Below, in pieces: positions 11,008 to 20,696 of a stretch of 64,000 bases of DNA. Numbering within the stretch: the first letter of the stretch is position 1; each line of letters starts with the position of its first letter. The notes beneath the pieces were generated by a model that made no database searches, was not told the origin of the DNA, and saw nothing but the letters and a program-made list of their open reading frames with translations. The position numbers and the translations under genes are program-made. The stretch is from Symsagittifera roscoffensis. Taxonomy: Eukaryota > Xenacoelomorpha > Acoela > Convolutidae. The stretch is taken from NCBI RefSeq assembly GCF_963678635.1, contig NC_087070.1:46853467-46917466 (forward strand), given 5' to 3'.

Positions 11008-11394
11008 ATGTCATTTAAAAACCTAGGAAATAAACAAACAATCGTTTTACACAATTGTGAAATAGATAACAAAAAATACGACCTTGTAATCACACCTCAT
11101 ACACAAACAGTTGGATACATTCGAACAAAACGACAAACACTAAAAAGAAAAATAATAACGAAACAAAGACAAATAACACGAAAAAGATTTTCAAAAAATG
11201 GAAACGCATTTTCAGAATCAGAAACCAACAGTTTAGACGAACTTTACAAACTAAAAGAATCAATAGATAAAAATTGCCCACTTCACGATCAATTATATTT
11301 TTCTGACTCAGAAACAACTTCAAATTCATCAAAAAGAGGAAAAAGAAGAATAAAAAAGCAGTATAAACACAAACCAGTACATTTATACAATTGA
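11008..11394 (+). CDS. 128-aa basic protein of the retroelement, unknown
   Basis: This is the first ORF over 100 codons in the element, 55 nt before the next one. The product is very Lys/Arg-rich: a basic block at about residues 39-64 (KRQTLKRKIITKQRQITRKR) and another near the end (KRGKRRIKKQYKHK), separated by an acidic/serine stretch (SDSETTSNSS). It has no signal peptide, membrane segment or zinc motif. Position and charge suggest an RNA-binding or nuclear accessory protein, or an N-terminal Gag-region product. I do not recognise a family. Confidence 0.55.
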   Translation: MSFKNLGNKQTIVLHNCEIDNKKYDLVITPHTQTVGYIRTKRQTLKRKIITKQRQITRKRFSKNGNAFSESETNSLDELYKLKESIDKNCPLHDQLYFSDSETTSNSSKRGKRRIKKQYKHKPVHLYN

Positions 11395-11449
11395 AATCAA
11401 CCAATTCGACACATTAATAATTACATATTAACAGTCATCGAACGAAAAA

Positions 11450-12979
11450 ATGAGCTCAACGCACACCCCAGGTGAAGAAAGTCCAGATGATGATGAAATC
11501 TTTCCTTTTATAGTAGATGCAACCACTGATAGAGGACAGCATATATTTTGCAAAAATTTACTATTAAATTTATTTGAACCCGGAATCAGTCCATGTAAAA
11601 CAGAGTTCCCAGATGTAAAAATCAAAAGACAAATCATAGACCACTACTTAAAAGATATATGCAACATAACACAACAGTATGGAATCTACTCCATAGAATT
11701 CACCTCACCAAACCATAATAATAGAAAATATACAATTCAAACAGACGATCTTGACTTAGAATTTTCAAAAGTTTTTTCAGAATATATAAAAAACATCCAA
11801 TATCATAACTCACAAAGAGCAAACTCCATATTCACCAATGAAGTTTTCGCAATAATATATAGTTATATTTCGATATTAGAAAACGAAATCCCAATAACAA
11901 ATGTCTCACCGACAGAAACATCTAAACATTTGAAAGTACGACATGAAATCACACTACTCTCTAGTTATTTAAACATCATTAAAGAAAATTTCACGAAAGA
12001 CGACGTTTCACAACATACAAAACACGATCTACAAAAAATTTTGGCATGGTTCATAATAGATTATTTCACACACAATATTGATTTAATTGCACAAGCAAGA
12101 AAAAATTTTAGACCCCAAAACTCGAACGATGATACCGCTATCACAGAACAATCAGATTATGTTTGGGACCCCGAATGGTCTCATCCCGCATTTATAAGCT
12201 TCCCACAAACAATCTCAAGTCAAGCAATAAGTACGATATCTTACATAAGAGATTATGTAAAAGTAATACCATTAACCATTGATGCAACACCATTAAACTA
12301 TAATACATTTTTACCCGATACACAAAATAATAGTTTAAACTCTACAGTTATACACAATGAAAACCTCAATGGAACTAGGAATCTTACTCAACAAGATATC
12401 CAGACACCATCACACTTCATAAATGAAGAAATTGTACACACAACAACTACACAACAAAGTATTTCACCAATACGCCCAAATTTAACAACACCAAGAAATA
12501 CAAATCCTTCACAAACACAGGTAACCTTACAATCAACCGTTAAACCTTCGGTTGCCCCTAAATATTCACATATGGATTACCAAACATACAGACCCATGAC
12601 ACTACCATCAAAAACACACAAAACATTCACTAGAAACAACTTTACAGACCATAATTATAATTATACACATCCATCAAAAACATATAATCAACCACAAAGA
12701 AATTTTAACCAATATACAAGATCTCGAAATTGGGATAACCCAATGACCCAACCTAATTCAATAAATTTCCAAACAAATCCTCCACAGGATCACAGTGAAA
12801 ATTACCCATTTTTTCAACAAAATAAAAAAAAAAACAGACATCTTATCAAATGGATTATTTATCCTCAGATGATGATTTCTTACAACCAGATATATTTGCA
12901 CCAAATACTCAAGAATATCGTAGACAAGGAATACAGAAAACACGTACAAATCATAGAAATTTTTCTCCACAACCAATAG
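11450..12979 (+). CDS. Gag-region ORF 1 (509 aa), unknown fold
   Basis: It opens with MSSTHTPGEESPDDDE, an acidic start followed by about 220 residues that look globular and helix-rich. From about residue 225 the protein turns Asn/Thr/Gln/Pro-rich and low in complexity, as in matrix-to-capsid linkers. The last ~50 residues are out of frame with this composition. At 12824-12834 there is a run of 11 A, after which the sensible reading frame is -1 (the ORF at 12850-14202). In that -1 frame a TAA at 12823-12825 abuts the A run, so frame change is only possible in or after the run. This supports one Gag precursor encoded in two frames, made by -1 slippage on A11, unless one A is a sequence error. 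Confidence 0.7.
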   Translation: MSSTHTPGEESPDDDEIFPFIVDATTDRGQHIFCKNLLLNLFEPGISPCKTEFPDVKIKRQIIDHYLKDICNITQQYGIYSIEFTSPNHNNRKYTIQTDDLDLEFSKVFSEYIKNIQYHNSQRANSIFTNEVFAIIYSYISILENEIPITNVSPTETSKHLKVRHEITLLSSYLNIIKENFTKDDVSQHTKHDLQKILAWFIIDYFTHNIDLIAQARKNFRPQNSNDDTAITEQSDYVWDPEWSHPAFISFPQTISSQAISTISYIRDYVKVIPLTIDATPLNYNTFLPDTQNNSLNSTVIHNENLNGTRNLTQQDIQTPSHFINEEIVHTTTTQQSISPIRPNLTTPRNTNPSQTQVTLQSTVKPSVAPKYSHMDYQTYRPMTLPSKTHKTFTRNNFTDHNYNYTHPSKTYNQPQRNFNQYTRSRNWDNPMTQPNSINFQTNPPQDHSENYPFFQQNKKKNRHLIKWIIYPQMMISYNQIYLHQILKNIVDKEYRKHVQIIEIFLHNQ

Positions 12980-14202
12980 ATGCACAACATCAACAACCAA
13001 TTCAACAACAAAATCTAATTAATACACAATCCTTTCAACCAATTCAACAACAAAATCCAATGACTACACACTCGTATCAAGCATCACAAATGCAAAATGA
13101 AATACCACTCCCATATTATCTCCAACAACATGAAATAACAAGAAACCAACTTTCAAATTTTTCTCAAATGCCAAATGCAGCAGAATCATTACAAATGACA
13201 ATGAATCCATACCTTATGGGTGGATCATCAATAACATCAAACAAACCTTTAATGGTTTTCACAGGAACAGACCCTGAATATTCTGTAGAAGATTATTTAA
13301 ATGCAGTAACAGCAAACCTGATTTTAAATATTGGACCTGAACCAATTAATACGCCACTACATCAAAATTGGATACATCGACGCACAGCGTTAATACAAAC
13401 AACCTTAGATGGCGCAGCCCAAAAATGGTTTTCAGTACTACCTCTAGAAATAAAATCAAACTGGAAAAGGTTTACACAGGAATTTTCAAAAATGTTTGAC
13501 TCCGAAAGAAACAAACAACAACAAAGAGTTTTATGTAATGAAATTCGCAGATTACCAAACGAAACCATCAAGCAAATAGCAGTACGAATCGAAACACTAG
13601 TTCGAAAAGCATATTCATTAAATACACATGACTATAAAAACACAAAGATGACAGAAATCTTAATGATGACCTTAACACCACAATTAAGGAAAATAGCAAT
13701 AAAAAAGAGAGCATCCCATCCTTCTTCAATTCGCGAACCCGATTTAGATTTTCGAAAACTAGTAGACAAATTAGAACAAGCAGAAATCACGATGAAACTA
13801 GAAGAAACGGAAAATCTGAAATTACAATACGTTAACAGAATTGAAACGACTCCCACTAATATTAATAATATACAGGAATCAGAGACAGACCTCGTTGAAA
13901 AAATCACTGAAATACTCAATATTTACGAAAAGAACCCAAACTTTAAAGGCAAACCATCTTTCAAAAAATGGTGTAATTATTGCCGACGATACGGACATAG
14001 TATTTCCGAATGTAGACAAAAACAGCAAGACAATCAAAATAAACCTCAAAAATATAAAGAACCAAATAAATCATTCTATCAATACATGAAAAAAGATCAA
14101 AATCTACCGAACAAAACAGTCTACAGCAACAACAGTTCAGGAAAACCACTCCCGAACAATACAAATTATACAAGAAATCAATCACCATATAACTCAAGTT
14201 AG
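12850..14202 (+). CDS. gag: Gag: capsid-like domain and CCHC zinc knuckle
   Basis: Residues about 1-130 are Gln/Asn-rich linker (repeats of PIQQQN). About 135-330 resemble the retrotransposon Gag capsid domain: a start around FTGTDPEYSVEDYL, a central GAAQKWFSVLP, then WKRFTQEFSKMF and QQQRVLCNEIRRLPNE, which follow the usual order of that family. A single zinc knuckle C-x2-C-x4-H-x4-C lies at C375, C378, H383, C388. The frame is open from 12826, just inside the A11 run, so translation probably enters from the ORF at 11450 rather than from this ATG. The ORF ends at a TAG (14200-14202), but the same frame stays open and nucleocapsid-like for another 135 codons. Confidence 0.9.
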   Translation: MDYLSSDDDFLQPDIFAPNTQEYRRQGIQKTRTNHRNFSPQPIDAQHQQPIQQQNLINTQSFQPIQQQNPMTTHSYQASQMQNEIPLPYYLQQHEITRNQLSNFSQMPNAAESLQMTMNPYLMGGSSITSNKPLMVFTGTDPEYSVEDYLNAVTANLILNIGPEPINTPLHQNWIHRRTALIQTTLDGAAQKWFSVLPLEIKSNWKRFTQEFSKMFDSERNKQQQRVLCNEIRRLPNETIKQIAVRIETLVRKAYSLNTHDYKNTKMTEILMMTLTPQLRKIAIKKRASHPSSIREPDLDFRKLVDKLEQAEITMKLEETENLKLQYVNRIETTPTNINNIQESETDLVEKITEILNIYEKNPNFKGKPSFKKWCNYCRRYGHSISECRQKQQDNQNKPQKYKEPNKSFYQYMKKDQNLPNKTVYSNNSSGKPLPNNTNYTRNQSPYNSS

Positions 14203-14610
14203 AGAGGAAGATCACCAGAACGAAGAAACACGAATAATTCATCACAAAATCACTACAATAGACCAAATAGTCGAAATAACTACTCCAGATCAAATTCAAA
14301 TACACAACGATTTGTTTCTAGATCTAATTCCCAATCAAGAAATAACTACTATCCAAACAACCAATCACGAAATTCATCATACAATAGGAATAGAAACTAC
14401 TCCTATAATCGAAATAGAAGTTATTCAAACAACCGAAACCAGAATTACCCGAACAATCAATCAAGGAATAACTCATATAATAGATCGAACTATAACAGAC
14501 CAAACAACAATTATCAAAATAGATCGCGAAATAATTCACAAAATCGACACTCAAGTTATAATAATCGTTATAGAAATTATTCCCAATCACCACACCGGAA
14601 ACCGGAATAA
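14203..14610 (+). CDS. Gag C-terminal extension after in-frame TAG
   Basis: Past the TAG at 14200-14202 the Gag frame continues open to a TAA at 14608-14610. The encoded 135 residues are Asn/Arg/Tyr/Ser-rich with many RNNSYNR-like repeats, the composition expected of a basic nucleic-acid-binding Gag tail. In the pol frame the same DNA reads as a Thr/Ile-rich string that looks like a frame artefact. This is evidence that the Gag frame is the coding one here and that the TAG is either read through or a recent mutation. Confidence 0.55.
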   Translation, partial: RGRSPERRNTNNSSQNHYNRPNSRNNYSRSNSNTQRFVSRSNSQSRNNYYPNNQSRNSSYNRNRNYSYNRNRSYSNNRNQNYPNNQSRNNSYNRSNYNRPNNNYQNRSRNNSQNRHSSYNNRYRNYSQSPHRKPE

Positions 14611-17600
14611 TAATAACTATAATAATTCTAATAATCGCCACAGAAGTAGTACACCTAAACATCAAAGACAAATCAATCAAGTACAATCTAATCCAGAAAC
14701 AACATCAGACCCTCCAGGTAGTGATGACACAGTAACTGATACGTTACAACTCAATCAAATAAACTGTACATCATCAGATTCAGAAAGTGATACTGAAAAC
14801 ACTCTTTCTATCAATATGATAAAAGTCGAAAATGACTATGAATCTGTCATATATGAACAACCCTTTTCATCACACATATATGAAAATCAATCAGAATTTC
14901 TTCAAAATTATTACACTACACCCATAAATTCCACACCAACGACGCAAGAAACAAATGAGATTAACACTACAAATCAAACCAATAAAAATACCAAAACAAA
15001 ATGCTTGAATACAAACCACATTTATCAAAATATACAAAAAGAACAACCCAAAGAAAAAATTTGGACAATACCATTTCTCTTAGAAAGCCCAAGAAATAAA
15101 GAATTTCAACCACCAGACCTTGAAATAGATTTTTTAATTGATTCAGGAGCAGAATCAAACATAATAAACATCCCCACATGGAATGAAATAAAAACTTTAC
15201 ACCCAAAGCTAACACTTCTTGAAACCTCCAGTAAATTAGCAACAGCACAAGGATCAACATTGATAAACTACGGAAAAATCCAATTATTTCTCCTCCCCAC
15301 CAGAACAATGGAACAAAGCAAAATTTTAAATAAGCCATTTAAACAAATATTCCATATCACTGACATTAAATATAATATCATCGGAATACCATTTATTTCG
15401 AAGTATATACCAACAATTAACATACTAAATAGTAAAATATTAATCAAAGATAAATATACAAAAACAAAAGAAACATCCTTAACATTTTTTCAAAGATTAA
15501 ATAAACAACCACCATTCTTTTCAAAATTCTACCCGATATTTAACCAACAAAGAAAACACCTAAAACCACTATCAGGAAATATCTATAATTTTTCAATCAA
15601 ACAAGTTCACCAATATGATAAAGAACAAAACAAACAAAAATTTTATATGTCAGAATTTGAATTCAAACCTATTCACAAATTTTTCAAAATCACAATTTCA
15701 TCCATAAAATATTTGAAAAATTCGAATTCCGATATCATTTCCTTACATGTCTATAACAACACACCTTACCAAGTAACATTACCTTTAGGACTTTTAGGAT
15801 ATTGTGAAACCAACGCTACAATATCACCAATACACGAAAAAGCCTATCGCGTAAATAATATACTCCAATTACTAGATATTTGCCAATCTACAATTCTTAA
15901 TGAAGAATTATCTATAAATAATATAATAAGTAACGAAAACAGAAATACGGATTATTTCACAAAAACTCCATATTTCAAACCTACATTCAACATAAGTAAC
16001 TACACAGAGGACCAACAGAAATTTTTAACAATGTTTAATTTCCAACATTCACAAATAACACAAGACGAATTCGAAAAGTTAGCCAAACAGCTAATTGAAT
16101 ATTCATCAGTCTATGCAACATCAAAATTCGATGTTGGAAAAATCAGTTCATCACTACATCTCCCGTTAAAACCAGACGCAGTTTTCAAAAAACAGAGAGC
16201 AAGTAAAGTACCAATTCACTTACATGATAAAGTGAACAGATTACTCGACATTTTAGAACAATACAACATTATATCACCAGTAAACAAAGAAGAACAACCA
16301 AAAGGCAACACATTTATCAACCCCGTTATCATTCTAGCTAAAGGAGAATCATTAAAAATCGTTCTCGATGCTAGATACCTCAATTCACTTATAGATGAAT
16401 CAAAATGTAATTGGCCCATTGAACCAATACAAGTTATTTTAACAAAAATAAACGGCAAATACTTTACAACCGCCGATATGAATAGTGCATACAATCAAAT
16501 GCCACTAGATGAACAATCACGACGTTTAACACAATTTGTTATCGGAAACCAACAATATGAATTCAACCGCTTATTCTATGGAATATCCATAGGACCAGCA
16601 GCATTTTCAGCTTTTATGAGCAAAATTTTTAGACCACTAATACTCAAGAAAAACGCAATCACCTATTTAGACGATGTTTTTATGCAATCACAAACAAAAG
16701 ACGAGATGTTCAATGTTTTAGAAAAATATCACCAAATACTTCAGAACGAAAATCTGAAGGCCGCCCCCGATAAATCACACTTCTTTTTGACAAGAGTTAA
16801 ATTCTTAGGACATAATATAGAAAGAAAAACAATCACTCCATTGAAATCACGCATTGACGCTATTCAAAAACTTCAACCACCAACAAATAAAAAGAAAATC
16901 CAAGAATTTCTTGGAATGTTAAACTTTTTAAGTAAATATGTTTATAAAATGCAATTATATCTACGACCATTTTATAACATCCTTAGACAACAAAATAATT
17001 TTGAATGGAACACAGAACATCAAACACGATTTGAAGAAGTAAAGAAACTTTTAACTGAACAAATTTCAAACACAATTCCAGATTCAAATCAACCATTTTA
17101 TGCAATGTGCGATGCTTCGAACTTTGGCATCGGTGCAGCACTATTACAATCACATAATGGTACAAATAAAATGAACCTCATATCAGCAAATTCTCGATTA
17201 TTCACTCAAGCAGAGCTACGACTCTCAACTCTAATGAGAGAATGTACAGCCATAATATATACACTGACAGAATATGAATTTCTGATACTTGGATCAAAAC
17301 ATCCAACAGTTCTATTCACAGACCATAAACCAATCATCTTTCTCTTTACACAAAAATCTAACCCAAACCACCGAGTTTACAGATTTCAACTAATTCTAAT
17401 GAAATTTCCAAACTTACATATAGTTTGGACTGCAGGAAAAAATCTTGCATTACCAGACACCTTAAGTCGAAATACACCACCTGAATTACTTACACGAAAA
17501 ACAACAGTTGAAATACCCAAAAACATAAGATTCTACCTTGCAGAAAACGAAACATCACCCCGATTGGAATGCAAATATGCAGTAAAAACTGATATTGAAC

Positions 17601-19678
17601 AATCACAAATAAATAGTTTACAACATTTCCCACTTTATTTAGATTGTCAAAATAATCATTATGAAGTTGATCTACTTGGAACATCAACTTTCAAACCAAT
17701 CCCATATTCTCAATGGATAAAAAATAACACCCAACAAAAACGAACAAAACAACACCCGCCTAAGAAAGACCATTTTCCACTAATTGAAAAAGAAGATTTA
17801 ACTGATAAAATAAATTTATCAGGACCACAAACAAATGATTCAAAATACACAATAAATCAAGTTTTTGACCTTCATGACCCACTTGATACAATACCCTTAT
17901 CTAAATTAGAAATCGAAAACATTTTTCTCCCCCCAACAGAAATAATTACAATTTCAACACTGAAACAATATCAAAACCTTGACCCGATAATTAGACAACT
18001 AAAATCATGGCACAAATATAAAACTAAACCTGTCAAGGCAGATTCAACCATTCTAGGAAACAAAACACTCCTCCGATACTTTCGCAAATTTAACAACACA
18101 ACAATTAACGAAAATACAGACCTTTTAGAGTATAACCTGAATGAATCTACAGTTCCATGTCTCCCTTTAAGTATGATTCTTATAGCTTTTAATATTTCAC
18201 ATACACAAAATATTAAAGGACACTCTGGATCAGAAAAAACATATTCAAATTTTATACAAAATTTTTACTTCCCAAATGCACCAATTTGGATAAAAGTACT
18301 ATGCAATGACTGTATAGTATGTCAACTAAATAAACCTTACCCAAATCAAAAACAAATAGCACAAAAACAAGATTTTAAAGGACAAAGTTTGTACTTTAAT
18401 CATCGTATCTCATTTGATACTAAAGGACCAATTTCACCCTCATCAGAAGGAAACTCGTACATTATGGTAATTGTTGACGCATTTACACATTATGTAGCAC
18501 TTAACCCAGTACCACATTGTAACGCTTATTACGCTTACACAACACTCTATGAACACTGGATAGCAAAATTCGGACTACCAGAAATTTTAGTTACAGACAA
18601 CGGTACAGAATTCATAAATAATGAAATTATCACACTATGTCATTTATATAACATTAAACACAAACCACGTACATCTCATGCACCTTGGACAAACGGCTTA
18701 GTCGAAGGTATGAACCGTTCATTACAAGAATATCTTAGATGTATCATCAACGGAAATGATACAAAATATACCGAATGGTCAGCAGATGTAAAATTATTTC
18801 CCTTAGCATATAATTCACAAATTACGACAACTTTAGGAATGTCACCATACGAAATGGTTTTTAACCAAAAGCCACGCAAACCAATAATGTTTACAGCAAA
18901 TTCTCATAAAAACGCACAAGGTTATTGTCAACCAAATAAAGACTCAATTTGTTATAACCTACCTTTACATACACACGATGAAGATCATTTTCATCACCCA
19001 CAAATTCTTAAACTAGCCTCCGGTACACACACCGAATGGATTCTAAATAGAGATAAAAAACACAATGAAATTTATCAAAAAATAACAAAAAAGTTATTAC
19101 AAAGACAAAACATTAATGAACAAATCAATTCACGTTTTACACCAGCCTCCGAATTAAAAATTGGAACATTTGTTTTAATACCTAATTTTAATACTCAAAA
19201 AGGAATTTCTAAAAAATTACAACCCCTTCGAAAAGGACCATACCAAATAATTGCAAAACCCACTGATGTCACATATAAAATTACCGACTCAAACAAAAAA
19301 GAAATCGTTCAACATCGAAACAACCTATTACCTTATTACCCAAAAGAATACGCACTCCGCGAATTAACTCAATTATATTCTTTCACAGGATTAAAAATCA
19401 TTCAAAATGAACCACATCTGAAAAACACAGAACAAAATGATAACCCCACCGAAAATCAAAACACAAAACCAACCGCCACCAAAAACAATACACAAAACCA
19501 TAAAGAATCTCCAAAACAAAGAAAAAATAGAAAAATGACCGAACAAATAATACCCCAAGAACAAATCGACAAATCAGAAAATAGAAAAACAAAAAGACTC
19601 CGAAATCAACCACGTAAAAACTATAAAATATTCATCCCCCAATCTAAAATTTTAAAGAAAGTGGAATTTCAAAAGTAA
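14312..19678 (+). CDS. pol: Pol: protease, reverse transcriptase, RNase H, integrase
   Basis: The frame is open for 1788 codons. The first ~95 residues are probably not real protein, since the Gag frame is coding there; the pol frame becomes sensible at about 14590-14610. Protease: LIDSGAES with catalytic D277. RT: TADMNSAYNQ palm motif and ITYLDDV with YLDD at 785-788. RNase H: D934 in MCDASNFGIGA and D1004 in TDHKP, ending with LPDTLSRN. Integrase: zinc site H1297, H1304, C1334, C1337; catalytic D1369, D1429, E1465, an exact DD35E spacing. Domain order (PR-RT-RH-IN) and motif style are Ty3/Gypsy. A Lys/Gln/Asn-rich tail of about 100 residues follows the integrase; I see no chromodomain. All key catalytic residues are present. 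Confidence 0.95.
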   Translation: MFLDLIPNQEITTIQTTNHEIHHTIGIETTPIIEIEVIQTTETRITRTINQGITHIIDRTITDQTTIIKIDREIIHKIDTQVIIIVIEIIPNHHTGNRNNNNYNNSNNRHRSSTPKHQRQINQVQSNPETTSDPPGSDDTVTDTLQLNQINCTSSDSESDTENTLSINMIKVENDYESVIYEQPFSSHIYENQSEFLQNYYTTPINSTPTTQETNEINTTNQTNKNTKTKCLNTNHIYQNIQKEQPKEKIWTIPFLLESPRNKEFQPPDLEIDFLIDSGAESNIINIPTWNEIKTLHPKLTLLETSSKLATAQGSTLINYGKIQLFLLPTRTMEQSKILNKPFKQIFHITDIKYNIIGIPFISKYIPTINILNSKILIKDKYTKTKETSLTFFQRLNKQPPFFSKFYPIFNQQRKHLKPLSGNIYNFSIKQVHQYDKEQNKQKFYMSEFEFKPIHKFFKITISSIKYLKNSNSDIISLHVYNNTPYQVTLPLGLLGYCETNATISPIHEKAYRVNNILQLLDICQSTILNEELSINNIISNENRNTDYFTKTPYFKPTFNISNYTEDQQKFLTMFNFQHSQITQDEFEKLAKQLIEYSSVYATSKFDVGKISSSLHLPLKPDAVFKKQRASKVPIHLHDKVNRLLDILEQYNIISPVNKEEQPKGNTFINPVIILAKGESLKIVLDARYLNSLIDESKCNWPIEPIQVILTKINGKYFTTADMNSAYNQMPLDEQSRRLTQFVIGNQQYEFNRLFYGISIGPAAFSAFMSKIFRPLILKKNAITYLDDVFMQSQTKDEMFNVLEKYHQILQNENLKAAPDKSHFFLTRVKFLGHNIERKTITPLKSRIDAIQKLQPPTNKKKIQEFLGMLNFLSKYVYKMQLYLRPFYNILRQQNNFEWNTEHQTRFEEVKKLLTEQISNTIPDSNQPFYAMCDASNFGIGAALLQSHNGTNKMNLISANSRLFTQAELRLSTLMRECTAIIYTLTEYEFLILGSKHPTVLFTDHKPIIFLFTQKSNPNHRVYRFQLILMKFPNLHIVWTAGKNLALPDTLSRNTPPELLTRKTTVEIPKNIRFYLAENETSPRLECKYAVKTDIEQSQINSLQHFPLYLDCQNNHYEVDLLGTSTFKPIPYSQWIKNNTQQKRTKQHPPKKDHFPLIEKEDLTDKINLSGPQTNDSKYTINQVFDLHDPLDTIPLSKLEIENIFLPPTEIITISTLKQYQNLDPIIRQLKSWHKYKTKPVKADSTILGNKTLLRYFRKFNNTTINENTDLLEYNLNESTVPCLPLSMILIAFNISHTQNIKGHSGSEKTYSNFIQNFYFPNAPIWIKVLCNDCIVCQLNKPYPNQKQIAQKQDFKGQSLYFNHRISFDTKGPISPSSEGNSYIMVIVDAFTHYVALNPVPHCNAYYAYTTLYEHWIAKFGLPEILVTDNGTEFINNEIITLCHLYNIKHKPRTSHAPWTNGLVEGMNRSLQEYLRCIINGNDTKYTEWSADVKLFPLAYNSQITTTLGMSPYEMVFNQKPRKPIMFTANSHKNAQGYCQPNKDSICYNLPLHTHDEDHFHHPQILKLASGTHTEWILNRDKKHNEIYQKITKKLLQRQNINEQINSRFTPASELKIGTFVLIPNFNTQKGISKKLQPLRKGPYQIIAKPTDVTYKITDSNKKEIVQHRNNLLPYYPKEYALRELTQLYSFTGLKIIQNEPHLKNTEQNDNPTENQNTKPTATKNNTQNHKESPKQRKNRKMTEQIIPQEQIDKSENRKTKRLRNQPRKNYKIFIPQSKILKKVEFQK

Positions 19679-20275
19679 TTTTAACATTTGCTTCACAATC
19701 TTGAAACCTCCGAAACATTTTTCATTTACATTTTTCAAAATAACATGCTGACAAGTACGTAATAATTCTAGTTCAAAATAGACCAATAGGATTCATCCAA
19801 TCCGTCACTTTCTCTAACTCAAACTAAGACCAATTAGACGAATCATATAGAACTCCAGGCACATCTATAACTATAACTTTACGACCTCCAGGTCAAAAAT
19901 AAGCAAACCACTCCAACTTGACAACTAAAATAAATATCACCATAATACCGTACCCCTCCCTTATCTAATAACCCAAAGATCAACAATATTTCCCCAACTC
20001 AGACCACGAATACCCCCAAAGCATATTTGTTAACTTAGCCTAAAGTAACAAAATGAACATTTTAATTAGCCTAAAGTATAAAAATCTCACCATACCCCGG
20101 ATCATTTGACAAACAAAAATAAAGAAAAAGACGACCTCCCAGTCACCATGAAAATTGCCCCCAACAATTTTTTACAAAACTCAACCCACTTGTCAAAAAA
20201 CTAATAAATAATCCGACCACACTAGAAAATCGCCTCAAACAGCAAAAAATATTCGACCAAGAGATCATTTCTTAA
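19679..20275 (+). other. pol-env spacer, no gene seen
   Basis: About 600 nt of C/A-rich, G-poor sequence with no ORF of note. It is the position where a spliced env mRNA would carry its acceptor. One candidate acceptor (TATATCCACAG after a pyrimidine-rich stretch) lies just downstream at about 20469-20479. Confidence 0.4.
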
Positions 20276-20506
20276 ATGCTCTTCTCTCAATCAGTTACTC
20301 AAATACTCATAAATCTTAAACATTTTTTTACAATACTTGAAACCTTTATAATATTTCTTTTTGATATACTTGAATCTTTTCTAATAATCCTAATCATTTT
20401 TTGTAACATTTTTTTAATTTTCTACACTCTACTCGAACTATTCCTCCAACTTTCCAAAACCCTTGATTATATCCACAGGTACGATTTATACAACTTGTCT
20501 AAATGA
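20276..20506 (+). CDS. 76-aa hydrophobic membrane protein candidate
   Basis: The product is almost entirely Leu/Ile/Phe between residues 12 and 60 (for example IIFLFDILESFLIILIIFCN), enough for two membrane passes, with a short polar tail. Its stop overlaps the next start in an ATGA at 20503-20506. That arrangement, as in viral reinitiation pairs, suggests co-translation with the following mini-ORF. T-rich DNA also yields hydrophobic ORFs by chance, so this remains tentative; the tidy overlap and its place between pol and env favour it. Confidence 0.4.
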   Translation: MLFSQSVTQILINLKHFFTILETFIIFLFDILESFLIILIIFCNIFLIFYTLLELFLQLSKTLDYIHRYDLYNLSK

Positions 20507-20691
20507 TACGAACAATTTTCAGTAGAACCGATATTTTTTTATTGTTTGTAATTTTCATAACATTTTTATCATCCCTCATTTTGACAATATGTAAATGTAT
20601 AAAGAAAGCAATCTTCACATTTGCCCTAGCAACAATCCTTCTAATTCTTTTTTTGGAAGAATACTATAATAAACATAAACCTTCCCACTAA
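20503..20691 (+). CDS. 62-aa two-pass membrane protein candidate
   Basis: It starts in the ATGA overlap with the preceding mini-ORF. It has two hydrophobic stretches (IFLLFVIFITFLSSLILTI and ALATILLILFL) separated by a basic/cysteine turn (CKCIKKA), and a charged tail EEYYNKHKPSH. Size and layout resemble small viral membrane proteins, but no homology is recognised. Its stop at 20689-20691 is followed six bases later by the start-less ORF at 20697. Confidence 0.4.
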   Translation: MIRTIFSRTDIFLLFVIFITFLSSLILTICKCIKKAIFTFALATILLILFLEEYYNKHKPSH

Positions 20692-20696
20692 AGTAA

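Noticed and set aside
14312-14590. First ~95 residues of the pol ORF as real protein
   Set aside because: The Thr/Ile-rich string is what the Arg/Asn/Tyr-rich Gag frame gives when read one base out; the Gag frame is the sensible one.
14324-14686. Antisense ORFs under pol and gag
   Set aside because: The low-complexity + strand coding sequence generates long - strand frames; all catalytic motifs are on the + strand.
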